44,630 bases of DNA from Pirellulales bacterium (GCA_035499655.1 DATJYL010000138.1:1-44630), one strand, 5' to 3'. Counted from the first letter of the stretch, positions 1 through 8,811 are shown. Made by a program: numbers and translations. The notes: generated by a model not told the origin, from the letters alone.

Positions 1-73
1 AGAACACCGCCAGTTCTGCTTCAGTCGCATAACCAACAGGAAACTTGCCAAATCCAAACAAATCCATCATCAT
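1..73 (-). CDS. Partial ORF of unknown function, cut by window edge
   Basis: Only the first 24 codons are visible, beginning with three ATG codons in a row (71-73, 68-70, 65-67) and reading MMMDLFGFGKFPVG followed by YATEAELAVF with no stop before the edge. I do not recognise the product. It starts just inside a pair of short direct repeats that resemble an insertion-sequence end, so it could belong to a mobile element, but it does not look like the usual IstA N-terminus. Whether it is a real gene cannot be decided from so little sequence. Confidence 0.25.
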   Translation of the reverse strand, partial: MMMDLFGFGKFPVGYATEAELAVF

Positions 74-90
74 CAACACATCTCTTCGCT

Positions 91-141
91 GGCCGGTTTT
101 GAAGCGCCGATCCCCGGCTGGTTTTAATGCGCCGATTGACA
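91..141. repeat. Paired direct repeats resembling an IS21-family end
   Basis: Two 21-nt units lie 25 nt apart (91-111 and 116-136). They share GGTTTT and GCGCCGAT and match at 18 of 21 positions. Read on the minus strand the outer edge is TGTCAATCGGCGCATTAAAA, ending at 141. IS21-family elements carry several copies of a transposase-binding repeat near termini that begin TGT. No matching second end is seen here, so the rest would lie left of the window or be lost. Positions 142-351 hold no gene that I can support. Confidence 0.4.
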
Positions 142-351
142 ACAGAGCGTGGCTATCGATTGGTCGGCACACGAATTACAACTCGCGACAATCCATCGCA
201 CGGAGGGTGATCAAAGCGATATGAAATCGCCGAACAATCCTGGGCCTAAGATACCGGGCCTTGCCGGTCTGAATGCACGCTATCGATTGCCCGAGCCGCT
301 TAGTGTTTCTGGCAAGCAAGGTGGCTTTGAAAGAGACATGGCCGGCCTGCT

Positions 352-1665
352 TCAATCCACGCCCGCTTTAGCGCCGGCAATCAGGCTAATGAACTCGCGG
401 TTGGTTTTGAACTTGGCCAACTTTGTCGTGAGCTGCTCCATGGCATCGACATGATGCATGTTGGCCAACGTGCGCCGCAACATGGTCACCGCATGCAAAG
501 TTTCCGCATCGAGCAGCTTTTCCTCTCGGCGCGTGCCCGATTGAGAAATATCTAGGGCCGGCCACACGCGGCGGTCGGCCAGCTTGCGGTCGAGCACCAA
601 TTCCATGTTGCCGGTGCCTTTGAATTCCTGAAAGATGGCTTCGTCCATGCGACTGCCGGTATCGATCAGTGCGGTAGCTGCAATGGTGAGCGAGCCGCCC
701 TCTTCAAACAGCCGTGCGGTCGCAAACAGCTTTTTGGGAATGTCAAGAGCTCGAATATCCAATCCGCCCGTGGCAGTTCGGTCGCCGCGGGTAACTTTGT
801 TGAACGCCCGAGCCATGCGGGTGATGGAATCCATGAGCAGAAACACGTCTTTGCCCATTTCGGCCAGCCGCTTGCACCGCTCCACCGCGATTTGTGCCAA
901 GCGAACGTGACTTTCCACATCGCGATCGAGACTGCTGGCAATCACATCGCCCCGGACGCTGCGGCGCATGTCGGTCACTTCTTCGGGCCGCTCGTCAATC
1001 AGCAGCATCACCAAATGCATATCGGGATAGTTTTGCGAAATGGCCTGGCTGATTTGCTGCAGCAGAATGGTTTTACCGGTCCGCGGCGGAGCGACAATCA
1101 GGGCCCGCTGGCCCTTGCCAATGGGCGTCAGCAAATCCATGACCCGCGTGGTGATGGGTTGTTGGCCGGTTTCCAATTGCAACCAACTTTCCGGATTGAT
1201 GGGCGTCAATTGGTCAAAGTCTTTAACATTGGGATAGTCTTCCGGCTTCAGTCCGTCGACATCCAAAACTTCTTTCAGCCGCGGACCCTGCTGGCGGCGG
1301 CTGTGTTGCACCATGCCATTCACCAGCACTCCTTCGCGGAGGCGAAATTTTTCGATCATTGTGCCTGGCACAAACGGATCGGTCCGTTCCCGCGACAGGT
1401 TATTGGCGATGCTGCGCAAAAAGCCGTAACCATTGGGATGCAGTTCCAACACGCCGGAGCCAGGTTCCGGAGGAGTGGTATCGGAGCCTTCGGGGAATTC
1501 GACTTCAGGCATTGGAGCGCGAGGACCTGGATCGTTGCCGTAGCGGCGGAAACCGCCCGCATAGCCCCCCGAGCGCCCATTCATATGGCCACCACGACCA
1601 CCACCGCCACTGCCGTAGAAACCTCGGCCACGGCCACGACCACCCTTGTTACGCTTCTTTCCCAT
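352..1665 (-). CDS. rho: Transcription termination factor Rho
   Basis: Hexameric RNA-dependent ATPase that ends transcription by translocating along nascent RNA. The protein is 437 aa. Residues 1-45 are an RG/GGR-rich, basic, low-complexity segment. The RNA-binding cold-shock-like domain follows (about 68-135, GVLELHPNGYGFLR). The RecA-like ATPase has Walker A APPRTGKT at 192-199, then LLIDERPEEV, LLMDSITRMARA and the Q/R-loop region with KGTGNMEL. The usual Walker A in proteobacterial Rho is APPKAGKT, so RT replaces KA. The ATG has a plausible AGGTGA Shine-Dalgarno a few bases upstream. Rho is often autoregulated through its leader, and a long gene-free stretch lies upstream. Identification is secure; the role of the RG tail in RNA binding or phase behaviour is inference. 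Confidence 0.97.
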   Translation of the reverse strand: MGKKRNKGGRGRGRGFYGSGGGGRGGHMNGRSGGYAGGFRRYGNDPGPRAPMPEVEFPEGSDTTPPEPGSGVLELHPNGYGFLRSIANNLSRERTDPFVPGTMIEKFRLREGVLVNGMVQHSRRQQGPRLKEVLDVDGLKPEDYPNVKDFDQLTPINPESWLQLETGQQPITTRVMDLLTPIGKGQRALIVAPPRTGKTILLQQISQAISQNYPDMHLVMLLIDERPEEVTDMRRSVRGDVIASSLDRDVESHVRLAQIAVERCKRLAEMGKDVFLLMDSITRMARAFNKVTRGDRTATGGLDIRALDIPKKLFATARLFEEGGSLTIAATALIDTGSRMDEAIFQEFKGTGNMELVLDRKLADRRVWPALDISQSGTRREEKLLDAETLHAVTMLRRTLANMHHVDAMEQLTTKLAKFKTNREFISLIAGAKAGVD

Positions 1666-2488
1666 AGCTCACCTGAAAGGAGACCTCACGAATCGCCGCT
1701 CCCGGCGCAGGAGTTGGAGTTTCCAACACACAAAGACTGTGGATACTCGGCTTCATCAGCCAAAATCCGCCACGACAGACGATTCATCCTCAATCTGTCG
1801 TGGGACTAAAGACAACAAAATTGCAGATAACGTAAAACGGTTTACGGCCTGGACAGTGCGCTTCGCAGAATCGCCCTGCGCTTCGCAGAATCGCGCTGCC
1901 TAGCCGTGCATCAAGAGCATTTTGCTCAGGGCCTAGTGCATGCCCAACACAATGTGCCCAACTCAGTACGAACCCTCGGATAACCGCTCTGCAGGCCTCC
2001 GGCCAAAAACTGGCCAAAAACAGTTCGCTGTGGGTGAGCGCCCTTCCCACGAAGGTTTATGCTAGCACTCAACGTGACAGCGGCAAAGCAGCGGACAGAT
2101 CGAAGAAGCTTGTATTTCCCGCGCCGAATGCCTGGTCACGGGAAGCGGCCGCGAGAATCATCTTTACGGCCGGCTGCGCCTATGCAAATAGGCAGATACT
2201 CTAACTGCGCTCAATCATATTCATTGTTCGGCCTATGTCAAGCGGTGGATCAAGCCAGTGTGGAGAATTTAGATAATTTTGCCTCAGCCTTGTCGGACTA
2301 GCTTGTTTTACCATTTTTTGCCCATTTTCAGCGGAAAATCGGCAATCTCCTCCCCGCCGGCAATTTTCATATAACCGTGGCTGATCTCGCATCCGATAAC
2401 CAGACAGGGGCACGCTATCGCTACGTTCGAGTGCCTAAGAGTCTGGTCGTTAATATAAGCGAGTTTTGTTTCAGGGGGGAATTCAATC
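1666..2488. other. Gene-free stretch between divergent rho and thioredoxin-like genes
   Basis: About 820 bases hold the leaders and promoters of two divergently read genes. I see no convincing ORF: the reading frames here lack Shine-Dalgarno sites and recognisable products. A 20-bp tandem duplication lies at 1857-1896. An AT-rich run TTAATATAAG at 2450-2459 is a weak -10 candidate for the downstream gene, and GGGGGGAA just before 2489 is its likely ribosome-binding site. Confidence 0.5.
1857..1896. repeat. 20-bp tandem direct repeat
   Basis: The unit TGCGCTTCGCAGAATCGCSC occurs twice head to tail (1857-1876 and 1877-1896), differing at one base, and is followed by the start of a third unit (TGCC). 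It lies in the rho upstream region. It could be a protein-binding site or a replication-slippage duplication; the sequence does not decide. Confidence 0.7.
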
Positions 2489-3841
2489 ATGCTCCGTGAG
2501 CGTGGAAGGCATTTCGCCGCGCTGGCAACTGTGATTCTGGGCTGGCTGACTTGGTCCGGTATGGCGCATGGCGCTGCATCGAGTAGTTTGCTCTGGCAAA
2601 CGAATTTGGAACAAGCCAAGCAAATTGCCGCTCAGACCAATCGCTTAGTGTTGGTGCATTTTTGGTCACCGTCATGCATTGCGTGCAAGCAACTGGAAAA
2701 GAACGTTTTTGCGCTGCCGCAAGTGCAAAAGGATATTCAGGCCCGCTTTGTACCGGTGAAGGTGAACGCTGACGATTGGCCCACCACTACCAAGCAATAC
2801 GGGATAACTTGCTTGCCAACCGACCTGATCATCATGCCCAGTGGGCAAATCGTCGGCCGCATGGTCAGCCCGCCAACTCCCGAAGCATATTTGCAACAAT
2901 TGGCCGTCGCAGCCAGCGGTGCAGGCTCGGTCGCCGCCACGCCAGCCGCGGCATACGCTGCCACGGCTCCCAGCGCCGCGACCACTGCTACCTCAATGGG
3001 TACTTCTGCGCCAGCGGCAACCGGTTGGACGGCGACCGCTTCCAGTGTCCCATCCCCTTATGCAGCAGCTTCACCTACGCCAACTGGGGCCATGACAGCG
3101 AACAATCCCGCGAATGTGGCGCCGAACGTCGCTTGGGGCGCTCCGCCTGCGAATGCATCGAGTACAGCCGCACCAGCCGTGCCCGCTTATTCCGACAGCC
3201 GATACGCCGAGTATTACCAGCGGTTTTCGGCGGCTTCTTCGGGAACTAACGCCGCCATTTCCTCGCCCAATAGTCCTCCGGCAGCGGCGACAACGCCGGT
3301 ATCCACACCAGCGGCTGTCGCGCAACCGGCATATGCATCTCCAGCGTACGCTCAACCGGCCTATGCACCACCGGCCTATGCACCACCGGCGTATGCGCCG
3401 CCGACATACTCGCCGCCGGCATCGCAACCCGGCTTCGCCGCCGGTGCTGCGGCAGCGCCCAACCCTGCGGCGCCTCCCCTGGCTTTGGACGGCTACTGTC
3501 CCATCACGCTGGTGGAACAACAGCGCTGGCAAGTTGGCGATCGCCGTTGGGGCGTAATCCACCGCGGCCGCACGTACTTGTTTGCCGGGCCGGAAGAACA
3601 ACGAAAGTTTCTCGCCGACCCGGATCGTTACAGTCCCGCGATCTCCGGTCAAGACGTCGTAATGGCTATGGACTATGGCCAAGAGGTCAGCGGCAAACGC
3701 GCCTTGGGTGTGGAATATCAACATCGGATTTATCTCTTCTCCAGCGACGCCTCGCGCCAAATGTTTAGCCAGAATCCAAACCGCTACGCTGCAGAAGTGC
3801 TCCAGGCTGAAAACCCAAATCTAACGACTACGCTCCGTTGA
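2489..3841 (+). CDS. Secreted thioredoxin-like protein with C-terminal YHS-like repeats
   Basis: A 450-aa exported protein. An N-terminal signal segment (about residues 8-28, ATVILGWLTWSGMAHGAASS) precedes a thioredoxin fold at about 30-135. That fold has the redox pair C63-IA-C66 in WSPSCIACKQ and a cis-Pro region in GITCLPTDLI. A long Ala/Pro/Ser/Thr-rich spacer follows (about 140-325) and includes repeats of YAPPA. The C-terminus (about 330-445) has two YHS-like units, DGYCPITL...GRTYLFAGPEEQRKFLADPDRYSP and then LGVEYQHRIYLFSSDASRQMFSQNPNRY. YHS-type modules are associated with metal proteins, so disulphide or metal-linked redox work in the periplasm is likely; the substrate is unknown. 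The start is supported by a G-rich Shine-Dalgarno. It stands alone, with gaps on both sides. Confidence 0.8.
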   Translation: MLRERGRHFAALATVILGWLTWSGMAHGAASSSLLWQTNLEQAKQIAAQTNRLVLVHFWSPSCIACKQLEKNVFALPQVQKDIQARFVPVKVNADDWPTTTKQYGITCLPTDLIIMPSGQIVGRMVSPPTPEAYLQQLAVAASGAGSVAATPAAAYAATAPSAATTATSMGTSAPAATGWTATASSVPSPYAAASPTPTGAMTANNPANVAPNVAWGAPPANASSTAAPAVPAYSDSRYAEYYQRFSAASSGTNAAISSPNSPPAAATTPVSTPAAVAQPAYASPAYAQPAYAPPAYAPPAYAPPTYSPPASQPGFAAGAAAAPNPAAPPLALDGYCPITLVEQQRWQVGDRRWGVIHRGRTYLFAGPEEQRKFLADPDRYSPAISGQDVVMAMDYGQEVSGKRALGVEYQHRIYLFSSDASRQMFSQNPNRYAAEVLQAENPNLTTTLR

Positions 3842-4193
3842 TTCCTACAAGGGCTGCTGATTTCTGGGCTGACTGAGCTAAACTCTGATCTGAATGACCA
3901 AGCAGCCCGTTTCATTCCGATGGCAAAATCGCGCGCCTGCTGAGTACTCGTAGGCTTGGCTTTCGTCCTTCCGAAACCCAGCTGTTTCATAGAGGCCCAC
4001 AGCGTTCCGGTTATAGCGTTTGTAACACCGGAAAACTTTCTCTGCGCGTTCAGGTCGTTCGCCACAAATGGCGGCGCTGATTATACTGGAGTCATGTCCG
4101 CAGTGTCTCGTGGCTACCTGCCACATTGGTTTGGGCGTAGGAAATGCCCACTTTTCTTTTTTCAATCGCTGCAGCGAAGGAGAGCTCGGCGGC
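3842..4193. other. Intergenic stretch with no recognised gene
   Basis: About 350 bases between two secreted-protein genes. Overlapping ORFs on both strands have no supporting start signal or recognisable product. AAGGAG at 4177-4182 is the ribosome-binding site of the next gene. No terminator hairpin with a T-tract was found after 3841. Confidence 0.4.
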
Positions 4194-5705
4194 ATGTCTT
4201 GTTCGATACGGCGACGGGGATTATTAATGAAACGCAATTGGCGGCATCGGTCTTTTGTCATTGCGACTACGCTGTGCGGAGCTTTTTTGACAGGCGTGAT
4301 CGGGCTTTCATCCGTTGCCACAGCAGCGCCCGCCGATCAGCCTTCCAGTTTGGCGCCGGCCAATGAGCAGCCGTCGGTTCCCAAATCTGCACCGGCGGAT
4401 ACGGGCACAAAATCACTTCCCGGGCCGCCCAATCCATTTGATGAAACACCAACTCCGTCGCCCGCAACTCCGTCGAGCCAAGGTACGCCAGATACGGGCC
4501 GTTCTTCGCTAGCGCAACCCGCTCCGTTACAAGGCCCCTTGGGCGCTCCCGCACAAACCGAACCAGCCAAGCCCGAATCACAGACTCCTTCGCAGGGTCC
4601 ACCCAATCCGTTTGGAGGAAATACTGCTCCATCGGCGTCAACTCCATCGGCCAAAGGCGAGGAAGGCGCTGGCCGATCTTCGCTCACACAACCAGCGCCA
4701 TTGCAAGGCCCCTTAGGCACTCCGTCGACGCCATCGACTACCCCACCCACCAAGCCCGAAGCGCAGGGTCGCATGCCCGGCCCCAATCCGTTTGAAACCC
4801 CGACTCCAAGCGAACCACAGCCAGAACAGCCCAGCTCCGCGACACCATCGACACCGTCAACGCCTTCCACACCCTCAACGCCGGAGCAACATCCCGCAAC
4901 TCCTTCCACCCCGTCGGCCGAACAGCCGAGCGAGGAGACCTACACTCCGGCGCAACAAGCCGTGAAGGCAGGCATCGCCTTGCTGCAAAAGGAAAAGTAC
5001 GACGAAGCGTTGCAACACTTTGACGAAGCGTTAAAGCTCGATCCGGCCGAAGGTGCCGCCTATTTCTACAAAGGCGTGGCCTACCGCATGTTGAATCGTT
5101 TCGACGACGCCATCGACGCTTTTACCTCGGCCATAGACTTGACCGTCGACGACCTGGATGCCCAGACCGAAAACTATTTGCGCCGCGGCATCGTCTGGTT
5201 CTATAAAGGCGAATATGGAATCGCCTGGCAAGATTTCGATCAAGCCGCCGTGTTCGCCAAAGATGAGGATCCCCGACCCGATTTCTGGAAGGGCCTGGCT
5301 GATGCCCGCCAGGGAAAATGGCTCGCGGCCGCAAATTCCTACGCGGTTTCTCTCGAGCACGACGACCATTACCTCCCGGCATTCGTCAATCTAGGTCTGA
5401 CTTATCTCATGTTGGATGAACCCAAAAAAGCGACCTATTGCTTCGATCAGGCCATTCGTTTGGATCCGCACGATGCCGCAAATTACTTCAAGCGCGGCAT
5501 TGCCCAAGTCCGGTCCGAAAATTTGCGAGAAGCGGTTGATTCCTATACCCAAGCCATTCGCCTGAATCCGAATTACGCCGAAGCGTATTTGAACCGCAGT
5601 GTTGCCCATCGACGATTGGGCGACCAGCAGCAGGCCGAAAAAGACGAAGCAGCCGCCATCAAGATTAATCCCGACATCCAAAAACAATTAACCGGCACTG
5701 GTTAA
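4194..5705 (+). CDS. Secreted TPR-repeat protein with Pro-rich repeated spacer
   Basis: A probable exported scaffold protein of 503 aa. I chose the ATG at 4194 because AAGGAG lies 11 nt upstream; an in-frame ATG at 4227 (MKRNWRHRSF) would also leave a signal peptide. The hydrophobic segment VIATTLCGAFLTGVIGL ends near ATAAPA, a likely cleavage site. The next ~200 residues are Pro/Ser/Thr-rich. They include two copies of a roughly 60-residue unit recognisable by PPNPF and then QPAPLQGPLG, plus a third PNPF, and end in PSTPSTPSTP runs. The C-terminal ~240 residues are TPR repeats (ALQHFDEALKLDPAEGAAYF, KKATYCFDQAIRLDPHDAAN, AVDSYTQAIRLNPNYAEAYL). TPR domains bind other proteins; the partner is unknown. 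Confidence 0.8.
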   Translation: MSCSIRRRGLLMKRNWRHRSFVIATTLCGAFLTGVIGLSSVATAAPADQPSSLAPANEQPSVPKSAPADTGTKSLPGPPNPFDETPTPSPATPSSQGTPDTGRSSLAQPAPLQGPLGAPAQTEPAKPESQTPSQGPPNPFGGNTAPSASTPSAKGEEGAGRSSLTQPAPLQGPLGTPSTPSTTPPTKPEAQGRMPGPNPFETPTPSEPQPEQPSSATPSTPSTPSTPSTPEQHPATPSTPSAEQPSEETYTPAQQAVKAGIALLQKEKYDEALQHFDEALKLDPAEGAAYFYKGVAYRMLNRFDDAIDAFTSAIDLTVDDLDAQTENYLRRGIVWFYKGEYGIAWQDFDQAAVFAKDEDPRPDFWKGLADARQGKWLAAANSYAVSLEHDDHYLPAFVNLGLTYLMLDEPKKATYCFDQAIRLDPHDAANYFKRGIAQVRSENLREAVDSYTQAIRLNPNYAEAYLNRSVAHRRLGDQQQAEKDEAAAIKINPDIQKQLTGTG

Positions 5706-5734
5706 TCATCCCAGGCTGATAGAACCGCCGAGAA

Positions 5735-5838
5735 GCAGAGGCGCAGAGAAACAGAGAAGCAGGCAAGCGCGCTGGAATCACTGCGGAACAGATGAGGCGC
5801 CAGCACGTCGACTGCTTAAACCTTTTCTGCGCCTCTGC
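5735..5838. repeat. Widely spaced 13-bp inverted repeat between convergent genes
   Basis: GCAGAGGCGCAGA at 5735-5747 has its exact reverse complement at 5826-5838, 78 bases apart. The left arm sits in an AGAGAAACAGAGAAGC-type purine run. The location between the ends of two convergent genes suggests an end-of-transcript structure or a dispersed intergenic repeat. Confidence 0.6.
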
Positions 5839-5907
5839 CACTCGGCAGTTCCAAGTTAAACTGAGCACCAACAGGTGCAGATCCGCTTTTCCCACCGGGC
5901 CACTGGC

Positions 5908-7053
5908 TCACTTCGGCTTGATCTCGAACGTGTTATCGTGCTGCACGTATTTCAGGCCGGCCGGATCGAGCACCGCCTGCAACAGTTCCTCGGCCGAAAC
6001 TTCTTTCACGTTCACTTGGACTTTCGTCTCCAACGATATTCCCTCCGCCGAAATGGCCGCGCGATCGAGTTGAATTTCTACTCCCATTTGTTTCTCCAGA
6101 GCGTCCAGCAACTTGCCGACGGGTAATTCCACCCGCAACGTGTAAACTTTGCGGCCTTCGGTCACGCTGGTGCGATGCGCCGTATGCCCGGCCAAAACAT
6201 CGTTGACCACGTCCTGGTCTTCCTGCCGACCGCGCACAATCAGCTTGCCGCCGGCGACGTCGATTTGGGCCGCGGCCAACAATTTGATTTGCCGCAATTG
6301 GGCTGCTACATCCTGCGGCGCTCCCGAAACCGCATAACTGCGATCAATGACAGGTTTTTCCGGCATGGGCACTAATCGTAGCGAGTTTCCGTCGGCAACT
6401 AGCTCGTAAGTCAGATCAAATTGAGCCAAGACCAACGTCAGTCGCTCCGGTAAAGTCAGCGGTGGCAAATCGGCAGCGGCCCAAAGATCGGCCGGAATTT
6501 GATCGAGCCCCTCTATTTTCACGCCACTTTCACGGCCTAAATCGGCGAGCAAATCGCGCGGAGCCGAAAGCTTGTCCCACTTCCAAGGCTTGGCCTGTGT
6601 CCAACGCAAACGAGTGGCCGTCGGCAAGCGTCCCGCTTCGTCACTGCGCAACGCAGCCACCGTGCGCAGACGATCTGTGATCGATTTCGGCCCGAAATAG
6701 GCCACGGGCCCTAATCCAGTCACGCCAATTTGCAGCCGCGATGCAATTCGTTCCAGCGCCTCCTGCAACGGCACATTATCGAACGCCAGCTCGATTTTCT
6801 GATCCGGATCGACCCGCCGGTCGAGCATCACCGCCAGCTTTTGAGTTTTCGATAGGCTGGCCAACGCCTGGCGAACCGTGATATTCGACCAGGTAATGCC
6901 CACATTTTGTGCCAGCGCCTGCTGGAGCGCCCCATCGGTCAGCCATACGACCTCCGCAGCAGCGGCCCGGTCGGCCGATAGCATTCCTCGCTCACCGATT
7001 AGCAAGCAACCCAGCGCCAAAATCGCACACCGCCCTGGCAGTCGCCGAATCAT
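5908..7053 (-). CDS. Exported secretin/STN-like domain protein
   Basis: The ATG at 7053 starts MIRRLPGRCAILALGCLLIG, a normal signal peptide ending near ADRAAAAE. A GTG at 7101 would add 16 residues before it. Neither start has a clear Shine-Dalgarno. The 381-aa product has an N-terminal STN/secretin-like unit (ITVRQALASLSKTQKLAVML, then IELAFDNVPLQEALERIASR) and a second similar unit at the C-terminus (LPVGKLLDALEKQMGVEIQL, then VQVNVKEVSAEELLQAVLDP). These short alpha/beta modules occur at the periplasmic end of secretins and TonB receptors, but no beta-barrel follows, so this is probably a soluble or anchored periplasmic protein. Its function is not known. It is convergent with the TPR gene. 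Confidence 0.65.
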   Translation of the reverse strand: MIRRLPGRCAILALGCLLIGERGMLSADRAAAAEVVWLTDGALQQALAQNVGITWSNITVRQALASLSKTQKLAVMLDRRVDPDQKIELAFDNVPLQEALERIASRLQIGVTGLGPVAYFGPKSITDRLRTVAALRSDEAGRLPTATRLRWTQAKPWKWDKLSAPRDLLADLGRESGVKIEGLDQIPADLWAAADLPPLTLPERLTLVLAQFDLTYELVADGNSLRLVPMPEKPVIDRSYAVSGAPQDVAAQLRQIKLLAAAQIDVAGGKLIVRGRQEDQDVVNDVLAGHTAHRTSVTEGRKVYTLRVELPVGKLLDALEKQMGVEIQLDRAAISAEGISLETKVQVNVKEVSAEELLQAVLDPAGLKYVQHDNTFEIKPK

Positions 7054-7262
7054 GACAACATTCTGATTATTCACAGGAACCGAACACCCTCGTTCTCCCA
7101 CAATGTAGAAGTACTGATTATTGCACCTGGAAAACCACTGGCAAATTCAAAACGTTTTTGGGTTTTCTCTGTTTGCCAGTTTAATTGCCAACGGTCTGTA
7201 ATTACACTGGAATCTAGGGCGATGGATTTTCGGTTTCCGCGGTCTTTTCCGGAAGGTGCAGT

Positions 7263-7928
7263 ATGGGCGATCCAACCATCCGCCGACCGATTCTGTCCGA
7301 ACTGTACGAACAATTTCTGGCCGACCGCGATCAAGCGGCCTTTATCCATCGTGTGGCGGAACGCTATCACACCGCTACCCTGGAACGGCTGGTATTGCAT
7401 CCGTCGCGCTGGGTCCGGCGGGGGTCGGTTCTGGCCTTGGGAGCGATCTCCGATTTTTCCTCCAACACCGTGCTAGGGCACGCGCTGGTCGACCATGACC
7501 GAGGCGTCAGAATGCTGGCCGAATCCGCCATTCGGGCCATTTGGTGCCGCGATGGCTCTTGGAATCAGCAGCAGGAATTGGCGCGAATCATCGGGCTGAA
7601 TGCCGCGGAAAAACACGATGCCGCGCGCAACGCCGCCACGCGCCTGATCGAAGATAATCCCCGACTGGCCGAATCGTGGAATCAACGGGCCATTGCCAAT
7701 TTTGCTGTCCAGCGCGTGCTGGAGTCGATTGCCGATTGCCGGCAAACGTTGGATTTGAACCCGTTCCATTTCGGCGCCGCCGCCGGCTTGGGGCAGTGCC
7801 ACATGCAATTGGGCGACCACCAGTCAGCACTCGATACTTTCCGACACGCTTTGAAAATCAACCCGTCCATGGAAGGCGTCCGGTCAAACGTCGTCTACTT
7901 ACAAAAGCTGCTGGGAAAACGAAAATAG
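7263..7928 (+). CDS. HEAT-like and TPR repeat protein
   Basis: A 221-aa protein with no signal peptide, hence probably cytoplasmic. GGAAGG at 7251-7256 is a good Shine-Dalgarno for this ATG. The first half has HEAT-like helices (ATLERLVLHPSRWVRRGSVL, LVDHDRGVRMLAESAIRAIW). The second half has TPR units (PRLAESWNQRAIANFAVQRV, SALDTFRHALKINPSMEGVR). Such all-helical proteins usually act as protein-binding adaptors. There is no neighbour from which to infer a partner. It is divergent from the STN-like gene and followed by a palindromic hairpin. Confidence 0.7.
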   Translation: MGDPTIRRPILSELYEQFLADRDQAAFIHRVAERYHTATLERLVLHPSRWVRRGSVLALGAISDFSSNTVLGHALVDHDRGVRMLAESAIRAIWCRDGSWNQQQELARIIGLNAAEKHDAARNAATRLIEDNPRLAESWNQRAIANFAVQRVLESIADCRQTLDLNPFHFGAAAGLGQCHMQLGDHQSALDTFRHALKINPSMEGVRSNVVYLQKLLGKRK

Positions 7929-7942
7929 CCCATTTGGATTAT

Positions 7943-7979
7943 AGCCCGGCAACGATCCGCTTGCGGCTTAGTCCGGGCT
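7943..7979 (+). repeat. Nested hairpin with a TCCGCTTGCGGCTTAG core
   Basis: AGCCCGG (7943-7949) pairs with CCGGGCT (7973-7979). Between the arms lies TCCGCTTGCGGCTTAG (7956-7971), itself partly self-complementary. It starts 15 bases after the HEAT/TPR stop codon and could act as a transcript-end hairpin, although no T-tract follows. The core resembles sequences at 8408-8424, 35177-35192 and, on the other strand, two sites in the ABC-F gene. Confidence 0.6.
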
Positions 7980-8032
7980 TCTTATCAATTTGTTCGGATC
8001 TCTGAATCCTGAATCCTGCTTCCACGCAACGG

Positions 8033-8788
8033 ATGGACCCTCTCGAAATCATCGCCCACCGCGGCTCTTCCTTCTTAGCGCCGGAAAATACGCGCGCCGC
8101 GGTTGACCTTGCCTGGCAAGAAGGGGCCGATGCCGTCGAAGGCGATTTTCGGCTGACCCGCGATGGCCACATCGTTTGCCTGCACGATACCACGCTCAAC
8201 CGCACCGCCGGCGTCAATGTGCGCGTGGCGGATTGTTCGCTGGAAGAACTGCAAGCGTACGACTTCGGCACTTGGAAAGGCCCGCAATTCGCCGGCCAGC
8301 GAATTCCCACACTGTCCGATTTGCTGGCGACCGTCCCAGCGGGCAAACGGTATTACGTGGAGATCAAATGTGGCCCGGAAATCATTCCCGAGCTGGCCCG
8401 CGTCATCTCCGCTTGCGGCTTAGCGCCCGACCAAATGGTGCCCATCTGCCTGCAACTGCCGGTCATCGCTGAAATCAAAACAGCCATCCCGCAGTGTTCC
8501 GCGTACTGGGTTGTGGAGTTCAAGCGCGCCGAAACAGGCCAGTGGCAACCCTCGATTCACGACATCATCGGCGTTGCCCAGCGCGCGGGTCTGAACGGCC
8601 TCGATTTAATGGCCTCCGGCCCCATCGACGCACCACTCGTGAAGCGCATCAAAGCCGCCGGCTTGGGCCTGTGCGTCTGGACCGTCGACGACCCGCCGCT
8701 AGCCCGCCGCCTGATCGACCTGGGCATCACCCGCCTCACCACCAACCGCCCCGCCTGGCTGCGCGAACAAATCACGGCTTCCAAATAA
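8033..8788 (+). CDS. ugpQ: Glycerophosphodiester phosphodiesterase
   Basis: Hydrolyses glycerophosphodiesters to sn-glycerol-3-phosphate and an alcohol. The 251-aa protein has the GDPD TIM-barrel signatures: IIAHRGSSFLAPENT (H9, R10), then AVEGDFRLTRDG (E36, D38) and CLHDTTLNRT (H51). Near the C-terminus it has LGLCVWTVDDPP, a typical eighth-strand motif. There is no signal peptide, so it resembles the cytoplasmic UgpQ group rather than secreted GlpQ. Its product is the substrate of the GlpD encoded about 1.6 kb downstream, which suggests a shared pathway but not one operon, because an opposing gene lies between. A TCCGCTTGCGGCTTAGC stretch at 8408-8424 is read here as SACGLA. Confidence 0.9.
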   Translation: MDPLEIIAHRGSSFLAPENTRAAVDLAWQEGADAVEGDFRLTRDGHIVCLHDTTLNRTAGVNVRVADCSLEELQAYDFGTWKGPQFAGQRIPTLSDLLATVPAGKRYYVEIKCGPEIIPELARVISACGLAPDQMVPICLQLPVIAEIKTAIPQCSAYWVVEFKRAETGQWQPSIHDIIGVAQRAGLNGLDLMASGPIDAPLVKRIKAAGLGLCVWTVDDPPLARRLIDLGITRLTTNRPAWLREQITASK

Positions 8789-8811
8789 TCTGCGCTCGTA
8801 GGCAGAGATCC

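Noticed and set aside
892-1809. Long plus-strand ORF opposite rho (305 codons)
   Set aside because: It is antisense to a clear Rho protein, is rich in His/Gln/Arg from reversed codons, and has no ribosome-binding site or recognisable domain.
8408-8424. SACGLA site in the phosphodiesterase as a certain inserted element
   Set aside because: Homologues often have a Gly-Leu-Pro/Ala stretch at this place without insertion, so it may be normal protein sequence. Kept only as a possible lookalike.
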